64,000 nt of DNA, taken from assembly GCA_028554755.1 (NCBI GenBank), contig JAPTOF010000014.1, forward strand, positions 5,828,001 to 5,892,000, read 5' to 3'. This DNA is from Cordia subcordata (taxonomy: Eukaryota > Streptophyta > Magnoliopsida > Boraginales > Cordiaceae). Within the stretch, counting starts at the first letter, position 1. Every line of letters starts with the position of its first letter. Both the position numbers and the translations under genes were made by a program. The notes below the pieces were generated by a model. That model worked only from the letters and a program-made list of their open reading frames with translations. It was not told the DNA's origin and did no database searches. This document shows, piece by piece, positions 34,200 through 46,547 of this stretch.

Positions 34200-34935
34200 G
34201 CACACAGGCACGTAGCGTATCTTCCAACATTTGAATTCTCCTTCCACTTTGTCCATCTATTTGGGGAAGGGTGGGACAAGTACCTCACTCTGGTAGGATT
34301 TGCTTATAACAACATTTACCAAGCAAGCATTGGCATGGCTCCATTTGAAGCACTGTGTGGGAGAAAGTGTCATACACCTTTGTATTGGGATTTAGGTAAG
34401 AAAAAGACTCTAGGACCCCAATTGATTGAAGAGACTGAGCAGAAGGTAAGGATAATTCAAGCTCAGATCAAAGCAACCTAAGATCGCCAAAAAAGTTGGG
34501 CTAATACTAAGAGGAAGAAATTAGAATTTGAAGTAGCGGATCATGTGTTTGTACGAGTGTCACCAAAAAAGGGGGTTATGAGATTTGGAGGTTGAGGAAA
34601 GCTAAGCCCGCACTATATTGGACCATTGGAGATATTGCAAAGAGTTAAGGATGTAGTATATCGACTTGCTTGCCACAATCACTCGTAGCGGTACATGATG
34701 TATTTCATGTCTCACAATTGAGGAAATATGTGTTAGATTTAAGCCATGTGCTGCGACACGAGGAAATGAATGTGGGAAAAGACTTGACTTATGATGAAGA
34801 ATCCTTGAAAATCGTGGATCGCAAGGACCAAATCTTGAGAAGAAGGGTTATTCCCTATATTAAGATCCATTAGAAAGGTCGATCAGAGAGAGAGGCCACG
34901 TGGGCATTAGAGGCTGACACTTGGGAAAAGTATCC
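34200..34935 (+). pseudogene. Gypsy integrase C-terminal remnant
   Basis: 34250-34481 encodes LVGFAYNNIYQASIGMAPFE and GRKCHTPLYW, the end of the integrase core, including the YN..H/Q.S..M.PFE signature. After stops, 34510-34640 gives the chromodomain-side words VADHVFVRVSPKKGVMRFG and HYIGPLEILQRV. A shifted frame, 34670-34873, gives AVHDVFHVSQLRKYV. At least one frameshift and several stops are present. Confidence 0.85.
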
Positions 34936-34997
34936 ATAACTCTTCCAAGATTGAGGTATGTAGTTTCAAGGATGAAAATTTTTTTAGAGGGGAAGGT

Positions 34998-36661
34998 TGT
35001 AACATCCCGATATCTTTTAAGTTGTTGTTGTTGTTGTTGTTGTCATTATTATTATTATTATTATTATTTTAATTGTCTTATCCAATTGGCAACATGGCTA
35101 GGAAATAATAGTAATAAAAAAGAAGTAGAAATAACAATGAAAAGAAAGAGATCTACGTAAAATAGGTTTCTTATTAAAGAAAATAAAATTTTGACCTAAC
35201 ATAAGGAAACTCCCTTATACGCTCTGCAGAAAAATAACACCTTAGGATTTTAAGATTAAGGGTTTGCTTACTGTGAGGAGGTTCTTGATTAACAAAGGAT
35301 TTTTTATAATAGAACGAAAGGAGGTAAGTGACTAATCATTACTTTTGAGATATTTAACATCTCAATTTGTTTTTTTTCCTTTTCTTTCATTCATGCCACT
35401 TTGTACTGTCAGGATCATATGAACATTGATTTCATTTATGATGATAATTAAAACTTTAGTATGATTTAGCACATAGGAAGATCCTTAGCATGTTTATAAG
35501 TATGTATATATATTCGTGCAAACCTGTTATCACCTATAAGTAAAGAAAAATACATATACATGTTAATATGTGAATCATTGGATGCAATGTTTTAAAACAA
35601 AAAAAAAAGAGAATGAAACTCACCTTTTAGTATCATGAACAGCGGCGCGAGCACGATTCATGAATAGTGACGTGAACAGTGACCTTTTTTTGAAATTTGT
35701 TTTGTGCTTTTTTCTTTTGTACTTTCTCTTCGTAATTAGAGTTCAATAATAGGATTTAAAAAAAAAATGTTCTCTTTATGATTTTATTGAATGAAATCTT
35801 GTAGTAGTTCTAGCAAGTAAAATTAAACATTGCATGACTTATGATTTTCAGTATATTTTGAAAATTGTGAATTTTAGAATATATTTGAATGGCTACGAAA
35901 CTCAGGACCTTATTGGTAGGGGTTAAACACCAATAATATCGGGATAGTGCACTATCATAAAATTTGGAATTCCTTTTGGGCTTTTAGTCGTTTTGAGCTT
36001 ATCAAACCATATTGTGTCATAACGGTGTTACCCGTTTGTAGCCACAGCCACTTTATTGAATGTGTGACTTTTGATTTCGATTTTTTAATTTCCACATTAT
36101 TCAGAGAAAAATTGTGGGTCATTATTTGTGTGGTTTTGTCATCACGGATTTGTGCTAATTGGTAATTATCGGTGACTAGGTTTTGGTGCCAATTGACTTT
36201 TGTTTGTCTTACGGACTATTATTTTATTGTTGTGAGGATCCTCTTACTGAGATTATTTCTTATGGGTTTTTGTGTGTCTTTGCAATTTTTTTTTCTTGTT
36301 GTGCTACGGAGAAAAATGAGCAAGACTTGGAACACGGTTTCTTAGACATTTATAGTAGACTATTAATAAAGCCCCTTGATCGCGCAATGTCAAACAACTT
36401 TTGCTTTATTTGCTTTAGAATTATATTGTTGCAGTTGCTTTGTTTTTTCTTTTTAGAATAAAACGTGGGACTTATTAGTAGATTGAAATCTCTTATTTTC
36501 TTACTTGGTTGTCCGTTATTTCACATTGATAATTGTCAACTGCTTTGGTTTTCCACTTTGTTATATTGAAAGTTAGAGCCTTGCGCATTTGATAAGGTCA
36601 TTCCTTTCTAAAGTGTGGTACATTACGCCCTATAAAGGTTCATGGTCCTTGGGGTGTGACA
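34998..36661 (+). repeat. Complete 3' LTR of the gypsy element
   Basis: 1664 bp, TGTAACATCCCGATATC to GGTGTGACA. It has (GTT)n followed by (ATT)n near 35021-35068, the opposite order to the 5' LTR. The open stretches at 35947-36165 and 36183-36461 are LTR sequence without domains. Confidence 0.88.
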
Positions 36662-37070
36662 TCTCACATGCTTTTTTCCAATCAAATTTTCTAAATTCTC
36701 AACCACAAAAGGGATTAAGCAGGCTCATTTCTGCAAGATCACTTTCTTTATCTCCTGGAACAACAGGAAGTATTTGTCAAAAATCACCACCAAAGACAAT
36801 AACTTTGTTTCCAAAAAGAATTTCAAATCATTGATATCACGAAACATGGAATCTAAAGCTTCAGTAGAATATCTTTTCACCATACATGCTTCATCCCATA
36901 TTATCAATTTAGCATTTAGCAAAAGTTTCGGAGTGGCACTTTGCTTGCTTATCTTTTAAGACTGTTTAGTATCTATATCAATTGGAATTTTGAATCTTGA
37001 ATGAGTCGTCCTACGTCTTGGAAGTAGACACACTTCCGTTTGCCTTTATCCATTAGTCACACTGAAATAG

Positions 37071-37559
37071 AAGACTAAATTTCACGACACCAAAAATTAG
37101 TAAAATATAAAGATGTTTACTTCATTTAAATCCTATTATCTTAAAAGTAGATATATAAAACACAGATCTTGTTTCTATACAAGGAAAAACAATATTTCAT
37201 ATAAGGATACTATACAGGGTGTAAAATGATTTAAAGATCTAAAGAAAAACAAGGATTCTAGGACTATTGTCTTTTGTCTTTGGTCAAATAATCAAGATTA
37301 CTACTCATTAATAATGAAATGGAATGACGGACGCAAAAAATTCAGAAAATTATTCTATATTGCATGTCAGAATTTAGTTCCTTTTATTAAAAAAAAAAAG
37401 AAGAAGTAGAAGTAGAAGTTCAATTACTTTCTTGCCTATATTAGGAAATTATTATGTAAGATTTTCTAGTTCTTCTATTCATCCTTTAAATATGTTTGAT
37501 TTTGAATACCCTGTTCTTCTGACTTTGTTGTTGACATCTTGTTAGCAATTTCTATTGAA

Positions 37560-37593
<34 letters not shown>

Positions 37594-40500
37594 CTTTATT
37601 ATATATTTTGTAGGTTTGATGTGTTCATATTTGCTCTAATTGGGGCTATAGAAAAATGATAATGCGTGACTTTGGTTCATGTAGATATGTCATTTTTTGT
37701 TATCATTAACTTGGTGAGGATAATTTATAAAGATATGTTATTTTTTATTATCATTAACTTGAGGTGAGAATAAGTTGTGAATTCAATTTTTTAATGTATA
37801 TCTGGTAAAGCTTTTCTAGTTGACATATTATTTATTTTTTCTGGGAAATAAAGTTATTGCTATATTTTCTAAAATAATCTTTTTCTCGTTCATTTTGGTT
37901 TTCCTTTCTTAATTTTGTTTCCTCAATTTACTTTAAGTAACTTCCTGATTGTCTTATTGTATGGTATACCATCAACTTTTGTATCTCCTATCATTGAACC
38001 TAAAAGAAACTCATTAGCTTGGATAATTGTCAATTTTAGGGTGCTGGATTTTTGGTAATATAAACTCTATTATCTTCTTAAACCTTTTCTCCACTACGTA
38101 TTATGCATGGCAATATCAATATTTATTGTCTATATCCAACATGTATTTACATAAACATCATAATTGACTTTTGTAAAGAAGAGCCTGTTTGGCTCTACTT
38201 ATTTTGCAGCTTATTAGCAGCCAAAGAAAAGCACCCCTACATGCTTTTTACTATTTACAGCTTATAAGCCTTACATATAATTTTTTTCACCTTCTCTGGA
38301 AGCTTTTCCGTGGCTTCTACAATGTTTTCCTACCAATAGATAATGTGCAAAGGAAACAATCTCACATAATGTAGGCTATACTACTCAGTTTTGCACTAAT
38401 CAGATTGACTACTTCAAGAACCAAACTGTGCAAAAGATTATCAAATTCTAAATATAATTTCTAACTATTAGCTAGCAAGATTGCCAAAACTGAACCAAAA
38501 CTGCCTACCTTTTTCAATAGAAAATATATCAACATTTGCAATCAAAGTTTCAAGTACAACACTTCTATTTTGTGCTCAATCAATTGTTTCATTTATAGCA
38601 CAAAGTTTCTAGCATTACATGAATTTCATATGAGAGAAAAAAAAAACATAGAGAGGTCAACAAAATTAAATATAGATGCATATATAAACGTCTGCTATCA
38701 TGTTCCAAATTTAACACTCATATATGCTTGTAATCAGTCTTATTAAGGGTAAAATATCAATTCAGTGATTATCTAGAATTTACATTCTAACAAACAATTC
38801 AATTACTTCCAGAGAATTAGTAGATTCTAATAATAGTTCCATGTTTTGAATACCTATAGATATGGGTTATTTTCCTTAGGTGATTTTTCCAGTAACAGGG
38901 CATTAACAATATTCCTCAAAAGTAAAATGTCAAAATGAAAAGAATCATCATTTTGCGATAGCACTTACAATCAAACAAACAGTAGAATTATGAATGGATT
39001 TAACCATCAGAATCAAACTGAACTTTCCTTCCTTTCTTTGACTTTACTGAGTTATCAATCCTTTTCCTTCAATAATGCTACCAAAAAAAAAGTGAAAACA
39101 AGTCACATGAGTCATGCATCCAAGTATCAACCCTTTTTGATACTTACAAAATGAAGCATGTCAAACCTAATCATGTTAAAATGAAGACGCTAAAGCTCTT
39201 GACAAGGCAGAAGAGCCAAACCTAATCATGTCAAAATGAAGAAGGTCGCATCTTTAAGCATAGGCACAACATTAAAATATACACATACTTTCAATGTAGA
39301 GTTTCTAGGTAATCTAACTAGATTGACAAACACTTCACTTTAATTATGCAATAGTATAGCAAAAAAGTCCAACAGTTACTTTGAAAATACAAAAAAATAT
39401 CATAGACAGAAGATTGTAGTAATAATAGTCTTGGTTTCTATCTTTTCTTATTTTTCATTAGATTGATTAAATTGAAGAAGTGAGAGAAAGAAAATTGCAT
39501 AATATGGCTGAACCTTTTAACCTCATAGTAAAATTTTACTTTTTTGGTCATGAAAATCTATTAAAAGGAGGCTTTTTGATATTATGAAATGCAAGATAGT
39601 TTCTAACCTTTCCATTTTGAGTAGTCAAATAGGAAGCTGGTCATGATGCATGTTAACCTGAGTCCATCAATTTTTATGCTTAAATATTGGGTAGACATAT
39701 GTAAGTAATTGGTCAAGCTAATAGTGCACTTTCTCATTATTCTTGTTTATTCAATTGGAAACTTTATAATCTGAGAAGATTTGGCATGCAACATTGGATA
39801 GATTTGCAAGAAATTGAATTAAAGTAGTTTGTGGCTATATGTCCATAATTTAAGAGATGAGACCATAGATGCCTATTAGATCTTTATTAAAAAGAGATTG
39901 GTCATCTTAGATAGAAAAGGAAAACAATTCTTTCAAATGTCTCTAATAATCATATTCTAAACATGGTTGTTTCACTGCACCAACATAGGTCTCGTTTTGC
40001 TACTCACAAGTATGTGTAAAGTAATTTTTGTTACAGTTAAAATGGCAAAGAAAATATGAAAGACAATCGCCTTCTCAATTCTAGCATTTATTGACAAATG
40101 CATATTGCAAACCATCATTCATGAAAAGAAAATGAGAACTGCGCTAGAAGACAATGGAAAGTGATACCAAGCAGCATTATTAGTGAGATCCTGCATCTAA
40201 CATTATCTAATGACGAATTCAATATAGGATTTAAACCTCACATTCAGCACTAAGGCCCAATAAACAACCAAACAAATCGTTATGGTAACCATCTCTTCAA
40301 ATGTAGTCATATATTCACTTGCAATCAAACACCATTAAGACATTTGCTCTAGGACAAGGACGCCATCCTTTCCAAATAGTCCAGTTTCAAATAGGATTCA
40401 AAATTCTAAACAAAACCACAACTTTGAACAGTCAGCTAATTAAACAAATATACTTTGTCTAAAATAAAACACAGAAAAAGAATCACACACTTCAAAGTAA

Positions 40501-40600
40501 AAAAGCACCATTTGCTCCAACCATTGATTGCAAAAATTTTGAATTTTCTTTTGATCTTCTTTGTGATCAAAACATAAATTATGAAACCGACTATGAGATC
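37071..40600. other. Gene-poor A/T-rich stretch, possibly the 5' part of the Helitron
   Basis: Contains an (AT)n run (37562-37592) and a half MITE (38170-38280) related to 14280-14392. The phrase gaccaaacctaatcatgtnaaaatgaag recurs at 39160 and 39220. I could not recognise a Rep domain or any other gene. Confidence 0.4.
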
Positions 40601-40789
40601 CTTCAATTCTAAACCAGAAATCCAATTGTAAAACAGAAATAAGCTCCAAGGATTCTAACAACAACTGATTGCAACATCACATAGCTCTCATCTGTGAAGC
40701 AAACACATGCAAAAACTCGAGTATTTGGATTTGCAACCCAAAATCCAAGGACATTTGTATCAATATATACATAAACATACACATGCAGG

Positions 40790-41100
40790 TAGTAACTTAC
40801 GAATTTGAAGGTGCTTCCAAATTCGAAGGTTCTTCCAAACTCTTTTTTGTGTCTACATGTTGTCCAAGCCAGCCTTTTCTTCTTCTCGTCACTTCCACCA
40901 TCATCAGGCACAAAGTGGCAAAAAAATTGCGTGGAACTGGAGACGTGTCAACAAAGTTCTACTTTCTTCTCTTGGCAACAAAGAGGCATCATTCTGATTT
41001 TGGTCTGTGCTACCTCTTTCTTTTATTATGTAGAATGCAAAACGGTACCGTTTGCGCCAAGAACAAAAACAACATCCTTTGTTTTATATATAAGTAAAAA
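40790..41100 (-). promoter_or_regulatory. Possible promoter and first exon of an unidentified - strand gene
   Basis: On the - strand a TATA-like ttatatataaaac (about 41097-41085) is followed by the perfect 14-base palindrome AAACGGTACCGTTT (41040-41053). An ATGATG near 40903 then opens 34 codons (VEVTRRRKGWLGQHV...) that run into a strong donor, aattc then gtaagt (40801-40796). No family is recognised. It could be the 5' exon of the Helitron transcript or chance. Confidence 0.22.
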
Positions 41101-41163
41101 TGTATGTAATTTTTTTATATAATTTATTTATATAGAGGGTGAATATGCTGAAAAAGCTTGAGG

Positions 41164-42172
41164 GGGTATTTGGTCCAAGGAATAAAAAATCATTCCCAGG
41201 AAACACATTCCCATAAATCAAATTTTTGGGAACGTGTTTTTCGATAATGATATGAAAACTATTTGGTATATTAAAAGTATTTCTAGGAATGTTTTCGAGT
41301 ATTTCCAATAATGCTAACGTATCATATTTGGCTTAAATCTAATATTCTTGGGATTCTTAGGCTATTTTACAAAGATTTCCCTAATTCAAAAAAGTATTAC
41401 AATAATTTATATCATTAATTTAAAATATTATTTTAATAATTATTAATTAACTAATTCAATTATTATTAATCATTCATTAATTGTTTTTAATCAATTAATT
41501 AATTATTAAAATTTTTAATTCATTCATTCATCATTTTTATTTAATTTTTAAATTATTTAATTTTAGTTTTATTAACTTTTAAATTAATTAAATAATTTAT
41601 TAATTAATTATTTGAAATTATTATAATATTTTAATTAATTAATTAATTTTTCAATTGATTAATTAAATTAATTCATTTTATCATTATTTCTAACTTTAAT
41701 GTTTAATAAATTTTAATTATTTTTTTAATTATTTGTTTTAAATTAAATTTTATATTTTTATTATTTTATTATTAAATTTTACTATTTTTCTAATTTCTAG
41801 ATTATATAATTATTTATTTTATCATTAATTAATTTTTAATTATTTTTTATCTTTATTATTTACATTATTTTACATAATTAATTTTTTAGTTTATTATTTT
41901 TTTATTATTTTCAATTTTTTATCGTACATGAGAGCATCTTAAATATGACTTATTGGTCTTTTAATTTACTCTATACATTCCGATAGCTTGGAAATGTAGG
42001 ATTTCCACCCCTGATATGGGAATGAAAATTGGCCAATTCGTGAGAATATTGGATTCCTGAGAATGTGATATTCTCAAGAATGTCATTTCATTCTATGAAC
42101 CAAACATGGAAATCTAACATTTCTAACCTTATATTTTCAGGAATCCTATATCAGATTCCGTGAACCAAATGC
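41164..42172. mobile_element. 1.0 kb AT-rich transposon with inverted ends
   Basis: Left end gggggtatttggtccaagga and right end gattccgtgaaccaaatgcc are imperfect inverted repeats, continuing inward through ggaat/attcc pairs. The core is ttaattaa-rich. A left-truncated copy is at 100-895. No coding potential. Target duplication not clear. Confidence 0.6.
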
Positions 42173-43417
42173 CCTTAAGTGTATTCATTAGCACTCTTGG
42201 TATAAATATACATGTACAAGTAGTGTAATGATATTCAAACTCTAAAGGTGATTTACAATGAGAGATTTACCAATATTAGTAAAATAATGTTTATCTAATC
42301 CTTATCCTTAATAATTAAATTAATTAATTATTCTTTTCTTTTATAAAATAAACTCCATAATCTTTAATATTCGTTTTCTAAAAAGATGATACATGCGACC
42401 TCATACCCTTTTTTTCTTTACTCCATCAACATATATATTGAAGAGTTGATGTTTGACCATATGAAGCTATGTTTAAGTATTTAATTGCTTTAAAAAAAAT
42501 TGTTTCCATCTCTTACTCTTACTACTTTGCTTGTATTTAGATTTATAATTTCAACTAGAATTATTTTTGCTTGTAGAAAACGATACTGGTCCTTACATCA
42601 GCATCCATAATTCTCCTCTTTCACCACCATCAATATCAGCATACCATGCCAACTTCAACCCTCATTCTGAAAAAAAAATGCAAAGCATAAACTACTGACT
42701 TTGGATTGTATTTTTATACAAGTAGTATTTTATATAAGCAGTATAAAATCAATGATAAGCATCACTTTGGAAAATGTTTGAAACTTAATTATATTAGCGT
42801 AAGTTCATGTATGACAAGCATTTCTTCTCTTAGAAAAATTTACCTTCAAATTTTTGTTACGAAATTAAAACATAAAAGTCTTAATTTGCCTTAGAAGGAT
42901 TGTCCTGTAATGGGCAAGAGAAAAGATAAGTAGCATTTATGGAGGGAACTTTTTTGGGTCTAAAAATTTAGAGGAAATATAAGAAAATTAAGGCTATTCA
43001 TGGACTAGAGAATGAGGAAGAACAATTAAAACAAAGCATTTTCATCAGAATACAAAATTTAATGGGACATTGCGAGGTTCCTTAACCAATGAGATACTTT
43101 TCGATCTTGTATGCTATGAGAATTTGTAGTCGGGAACTTGAGGGATATAGAAAGTGATAATATTGCCGATGATTCCATCAAATTTGATGAAGCCGTATGG
43201 TCTTGTAAGCCTCTCTGTGATACTCATGTCAAACTTTTCAAACTGTATGCCGAATAGATAATGGAAAGCCAGCTCTTTTGGACATGAAGAATTCGCAAAG
43301 TGTCACAAAGCAATCCCATTCTCAACCATGTAACTGTGGCAATGGTGATCAGCATGAATTGTCATTTTGAAGGTGGCAAGGCTTCTCTTGAGATTTCTTT
43401 GAGGATGAACTCTCCTC
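42173..43417. repeat. Block A' part 1, direct duplicate of 896-2380
   Basis: Aligns throughout with block A but lacks the MITE at 1264-1471 (empty site 42537-42539). 43090-43417 is the second copy of the unknown gene remnant at 2040-2450, with different small indels. It is cut at 43417 by the CACTA element. Confidence 0.85.
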
Positions 43418-45179
43418 CACTACAAGAAAACACTACTTTCTCGACCTTATTTTGGCCTTTTAAAACAATATTTAGCGTCATTATTTTCATTTCCAACAAT
43501 TTGTTAGGCGTCGTCTATAAAACCGTCGTCTTTTGACTATCCCACTGGTTTACAAGGCGTTGGAAATGTTATAATATCTTAACGATTCTAACCATCGTCA
43601 TCTTCTACTTATGTAACTGCCGACGACTATAATGAATCATTGCGGTAGACAAATAAGAATAGGTGATGGTTGAAGAAATGCGTTAGCATTTGATCTCATG
43701 ATTTGAGATGATCATTTTAAATCATTGTTGTTGACAAAATATTAACATTATGGTTTACAATCAAGTGCTGTTATTCGATTGATTTATTGCTGATGTTACG
43801 CAAGCGTCACAATTTAGTCTCAATTATTGCCAACAATTCACATGAGACGTCGTTGGTCATATTATAGCTTTACCAATGTTTCCTCAATAAGTGTTACAAT
43901 TCGATATCAAATATTTTGCTAAAATTAATTTTGTGAATAATTTTTATTACTATCTAGTAACAATGAATTTTTCTCTTGCAATTTTTGAGCATATATTAGA
44001 AACTTCTCAATCAGTTGCATAAAAAATAGACGATATTGAAATTATAAAACAAATCTAGAATCAACTATAATTGTAAATCATCCAAAAGTACATCTCGAAT
44101 CAGAGTGTATAAACCGAAAATAAATTGCTTTATAAAAAATAAAAAAACTAAAATAAAATCACTAAGTCGCTTACGTCACTCTCCTCATTTTAACCAACTT
44201 GAGAAATCACGCTTGCACAATTTAATCCTGTAAAAAAGTCAAGTCGAAAAATTATTAAAAGAAGATATTTCACAACAAAAATTCAAACTGAAAAATTATT
44301 GAAAGAATATACATAGTAGAGTACTCGTATTAACTAAAAATAACTGCAATTAAAATGAGAAATAAATTGACCAAATTCGAGAAGAGCGGAGAGCGGAATC
44401 ATGATGTAGCATAGACATAAATTAAATTAAGTTTAGGAACAAAATATCTTCATTTCTTGTTCATCGCATTCTCTAATCTACTTCCCAATATATTGTAGAG
44501 TTTATGCAAAGTAAACATTCTACTTTCAACATATTATTATGCAAAAAAAAAAAAAGAAAGAAAGAAAGAAAGAAAAGATCTCAAGGCACATTTTAGCTTT
44601 TACCTTATTCTACTATCATACGCAACTTACAAAATTTTTCACATGAATCCACTGTGAAGAGAAACCCACAAAAACACACACACATATGTAGGGGCCATGA
44701 AGACGATGAGAGGCTTTGCGGATACAATGATTTTCCAACCGATGGATCGCAAGTCCCTTTAAAGACCTGTGTCTATCACTATTATATTAACAAACAACTA
44801 ATATCTAGATGCCCCAAAATCTTTAAAATCCAACTATAGAAAGCACATACTCAATATTCAGTGATCAAAACACAATCAATATCGATAGAAAACTTAATTG
44901 GTAGAAAACTTTACCTAATATGGGAGGAACTTTGGGGAAGATGAATACCTAATATAGAGAAGAACTTTGGGGAAGATGAAGACTTTTTGATAGAAGTTTA
45001 TATGATGAGAGATTTAGTGATATAATTTGGGATTGACAACCTTAAATGGTGGAGAGTAGACTCCCTAGTTTGGTAAAATTCACATATTGCGGGAAAAGTT
45101 TTTTGATATTGGCGGGAACTAAAATTTTTCATTTTAACTTTGTTTTCCCAAAACAAAATATTTTGGTGTTTTTTTTACA

Positions 45180-45910
45180 TTTAACAAAATGAATTATTAA
45201 TTTTTAAAATAAAGCCAATAGTAACATTTTTTTATCAAGCAAAATGGAGTTAGTTTTAAAATTCAATTTTGTTTATAAAATTTAGTTATTTATAAAATGA
45301 TAATCCAAGATTGACAATTTTTACAAAAATAAAATTATTTTTAATTAAAAATAATACAATTTTTGAAATACTTGTCTTTAATTAATTATGAAAATTCTAA
45401 CAATATTGACAGTTTTTACATAAACAAAATGCTATTATTGATGAGTTCAATTTTTTTAAATACATTTTTTGTTTAATTATACAATTTGTAGCCAAATTTG
45501 ACAATATTGTTAGAAAAGTAGAATGGTGTTAATTGAACAATTCAATTACAAAAACTCTAGCCATATTAACAATTTTTGGTTCACTTATCTTTAGTTAATT
45601 TATAAAAAGTCTATCCAATATTGGCCATTTTTTTTCAAAATGAAGTTAGTGTTAATTCACCAATTTATTTTTAAATACTTATCTTTTTCTTAATTATAAA
45701 GTCTCTAGCCAACATTCACAATTTTTACAAAATCAAAATGAGGTAGTAATTGAACAATTAAGTTTTTTAAATACTTGCATTAATTATAAAAACTCTAGCC
45801 ATATTAACAATTTTTACAAAGAGAAAATTGTTAATTAAACAATTAGTTAATTATAAAAAGTCTAGCCAACTTAAAATGTCTAGCCAATTTAAAAAGACTA
45901 ATATATATTA
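45180..45910. repeat. Degenerate tandem repeat of about 125 bp inside the CACTA element
   Basis: About five or six diverged units share actctagccatattaacaat, tttttacaaa, then a variable stretch and aaatacttgtctttaattaa. A/T-rich and non-coding. Confidence 0.65.
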
Positions 45911-46469
45911 AAATGATATAAGCTTGTTCGAAATTACATTTCATAGGAAGGTAATTCTTCTATTACCGAGCTTTTTAGGCTATAATGAACGTTACTACTT
46001 TTAAGACAATTGTGCCTCTCAGGCAATTGGCATACATGCACCAAGAAGATAAAATGTTGTTTGAACCTTGTTTGCAATTAAGTTTAACTTAGGGTTCCAT
46101 ATCAGCTTAGTTTGATATCAATTTTCTGATAATAACTAAAAAAATTAACAAGGTTCACTAAATAAATAAAAATAAAAATAAAAATAAAAATAAAACTCAC
46201 AATAAAAGTTGAAAGTAAATATTTTTGAAATAATAAAATAAAAAAGGAATTAACCAATTGCTTTTTCTCTTATCTTGTATATAACCAAACCTAACCAAAA
46301 TAGATATGCTGGCCTAGGTTGGTTGAGTATTTGGTTTTCGTAAAAGAATTTAAAAAATAAAATAAAATTTCATAATAAAATAATAAAAAGAGAACTAGCT
46401 CTACAATCCATATAACAAATTTAATGTCATAGAGTCTTACCATTAAAATAAAACACAATAACAATTACA

Positions 46470-46535
46470 ATTTGGTGGTTAAAGCTTGGAAATATATTTG
46501 CTAGGTTAGAGGTTCAACTCCTCTTATTAGCACTT
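46470..46535 (+). other. tRNA-like (SINE-type) fragment in the CACTA element
   Basis: ggtggttaaagcttgg resembles a Pol III A box, and aggttcaactcct a B box about 40 bases later. It cannot fold as a complete tRNA and has no clear tail. Called a possible SINE head only. Confidence 0.25.
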
Positions 46536-46547
46536 TTATTTTATGTA

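Larger units (their letters stand above)
33519..36661 (+). mobile_element. Ty3/gypsy element with large internal deletion, nested in the helicase
   Basis: Starts TGTAACGTCCCGATATC and ends CTTGGGGTGTGACA, the usual ends of a large plant gypsy family. Flanks gctcg (33514-33518) and tctca (36662-36666) look like an eroded 5-bp duplication, and the helicase reading continues across the site. The 5' LTR is cut at about 34199, and only the end of integrase remains before the complete 1.66 kb 3' LTR. Gag, protease, RT and RNase H are gone. Confidence 0.88.
32668..37062 (-). pseudogene. PIF1-type Helitron helicase, broken and split by a gypsy element
   Basis: Reading the - strand from 37062: RRRTTHSRFKIPIDI, then Walker B LIIWDEACMV (about 36893), then after a frameshift VIVFGGDF-stop-QILPVVPG (stop at 36777-36779 in place of the Arg of GGDFRQ). 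The gypsy insertion follows (33519-36661), and the frame resumes as AQHDPSFTKFLLTIGNDTEP. The C-terminal part (33207-32668) has motif V as FAMTINKAQEQTL (usually KSQGQTL) and motif VI as GQLYVALTRAKA. The ATP-binding P-loop was not found. PIF1/RecD helicases unwind DNA in rolling-circle transposition. Frameshifts and stops make this copy inactive. Confidence 0.85.
30127..37070 (-). mobile_element. Probable decayed Helitron carrying RPA-like and helicase sequences
   Basis: On the - strand the proposed 3' end reads CTAA (30130-30127) followed by T, as expected for CTRR ends inserted between A and T. A G/C-rich hairpin (cgcg-taaac-cgcg core, about 30150-30170) lies about 20 bases before it. An RPA-like protein and a PIF1-type helicase lie upstream on the same strand, in the order expected of plant Helitrons. 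The 5' end is not located and could lie as far as about 41100. No HUH Rep motif was recognised. A gypsy element is nested inside. Confidence 0.55.

Noticed and set aside
35947..36461. Two cysteine- and phenylalanine-rich small proteins
   Set aside because: They lie wholly inside the gypsy 3' LTR, and no signal peptide with a conserved cysteine pattern follows.
37562..37592. Regulatory TATA cluster
   Set aside because: It is a plain (AT)n microsatellite with no gene start nearby.
41110..41145. Helitron 5' end TCTATATAAATAA on the - strand
   Set aside because: It has the expected TC start but the preceding base is C and not A, and simple A/T sequence gives such matches by chance.
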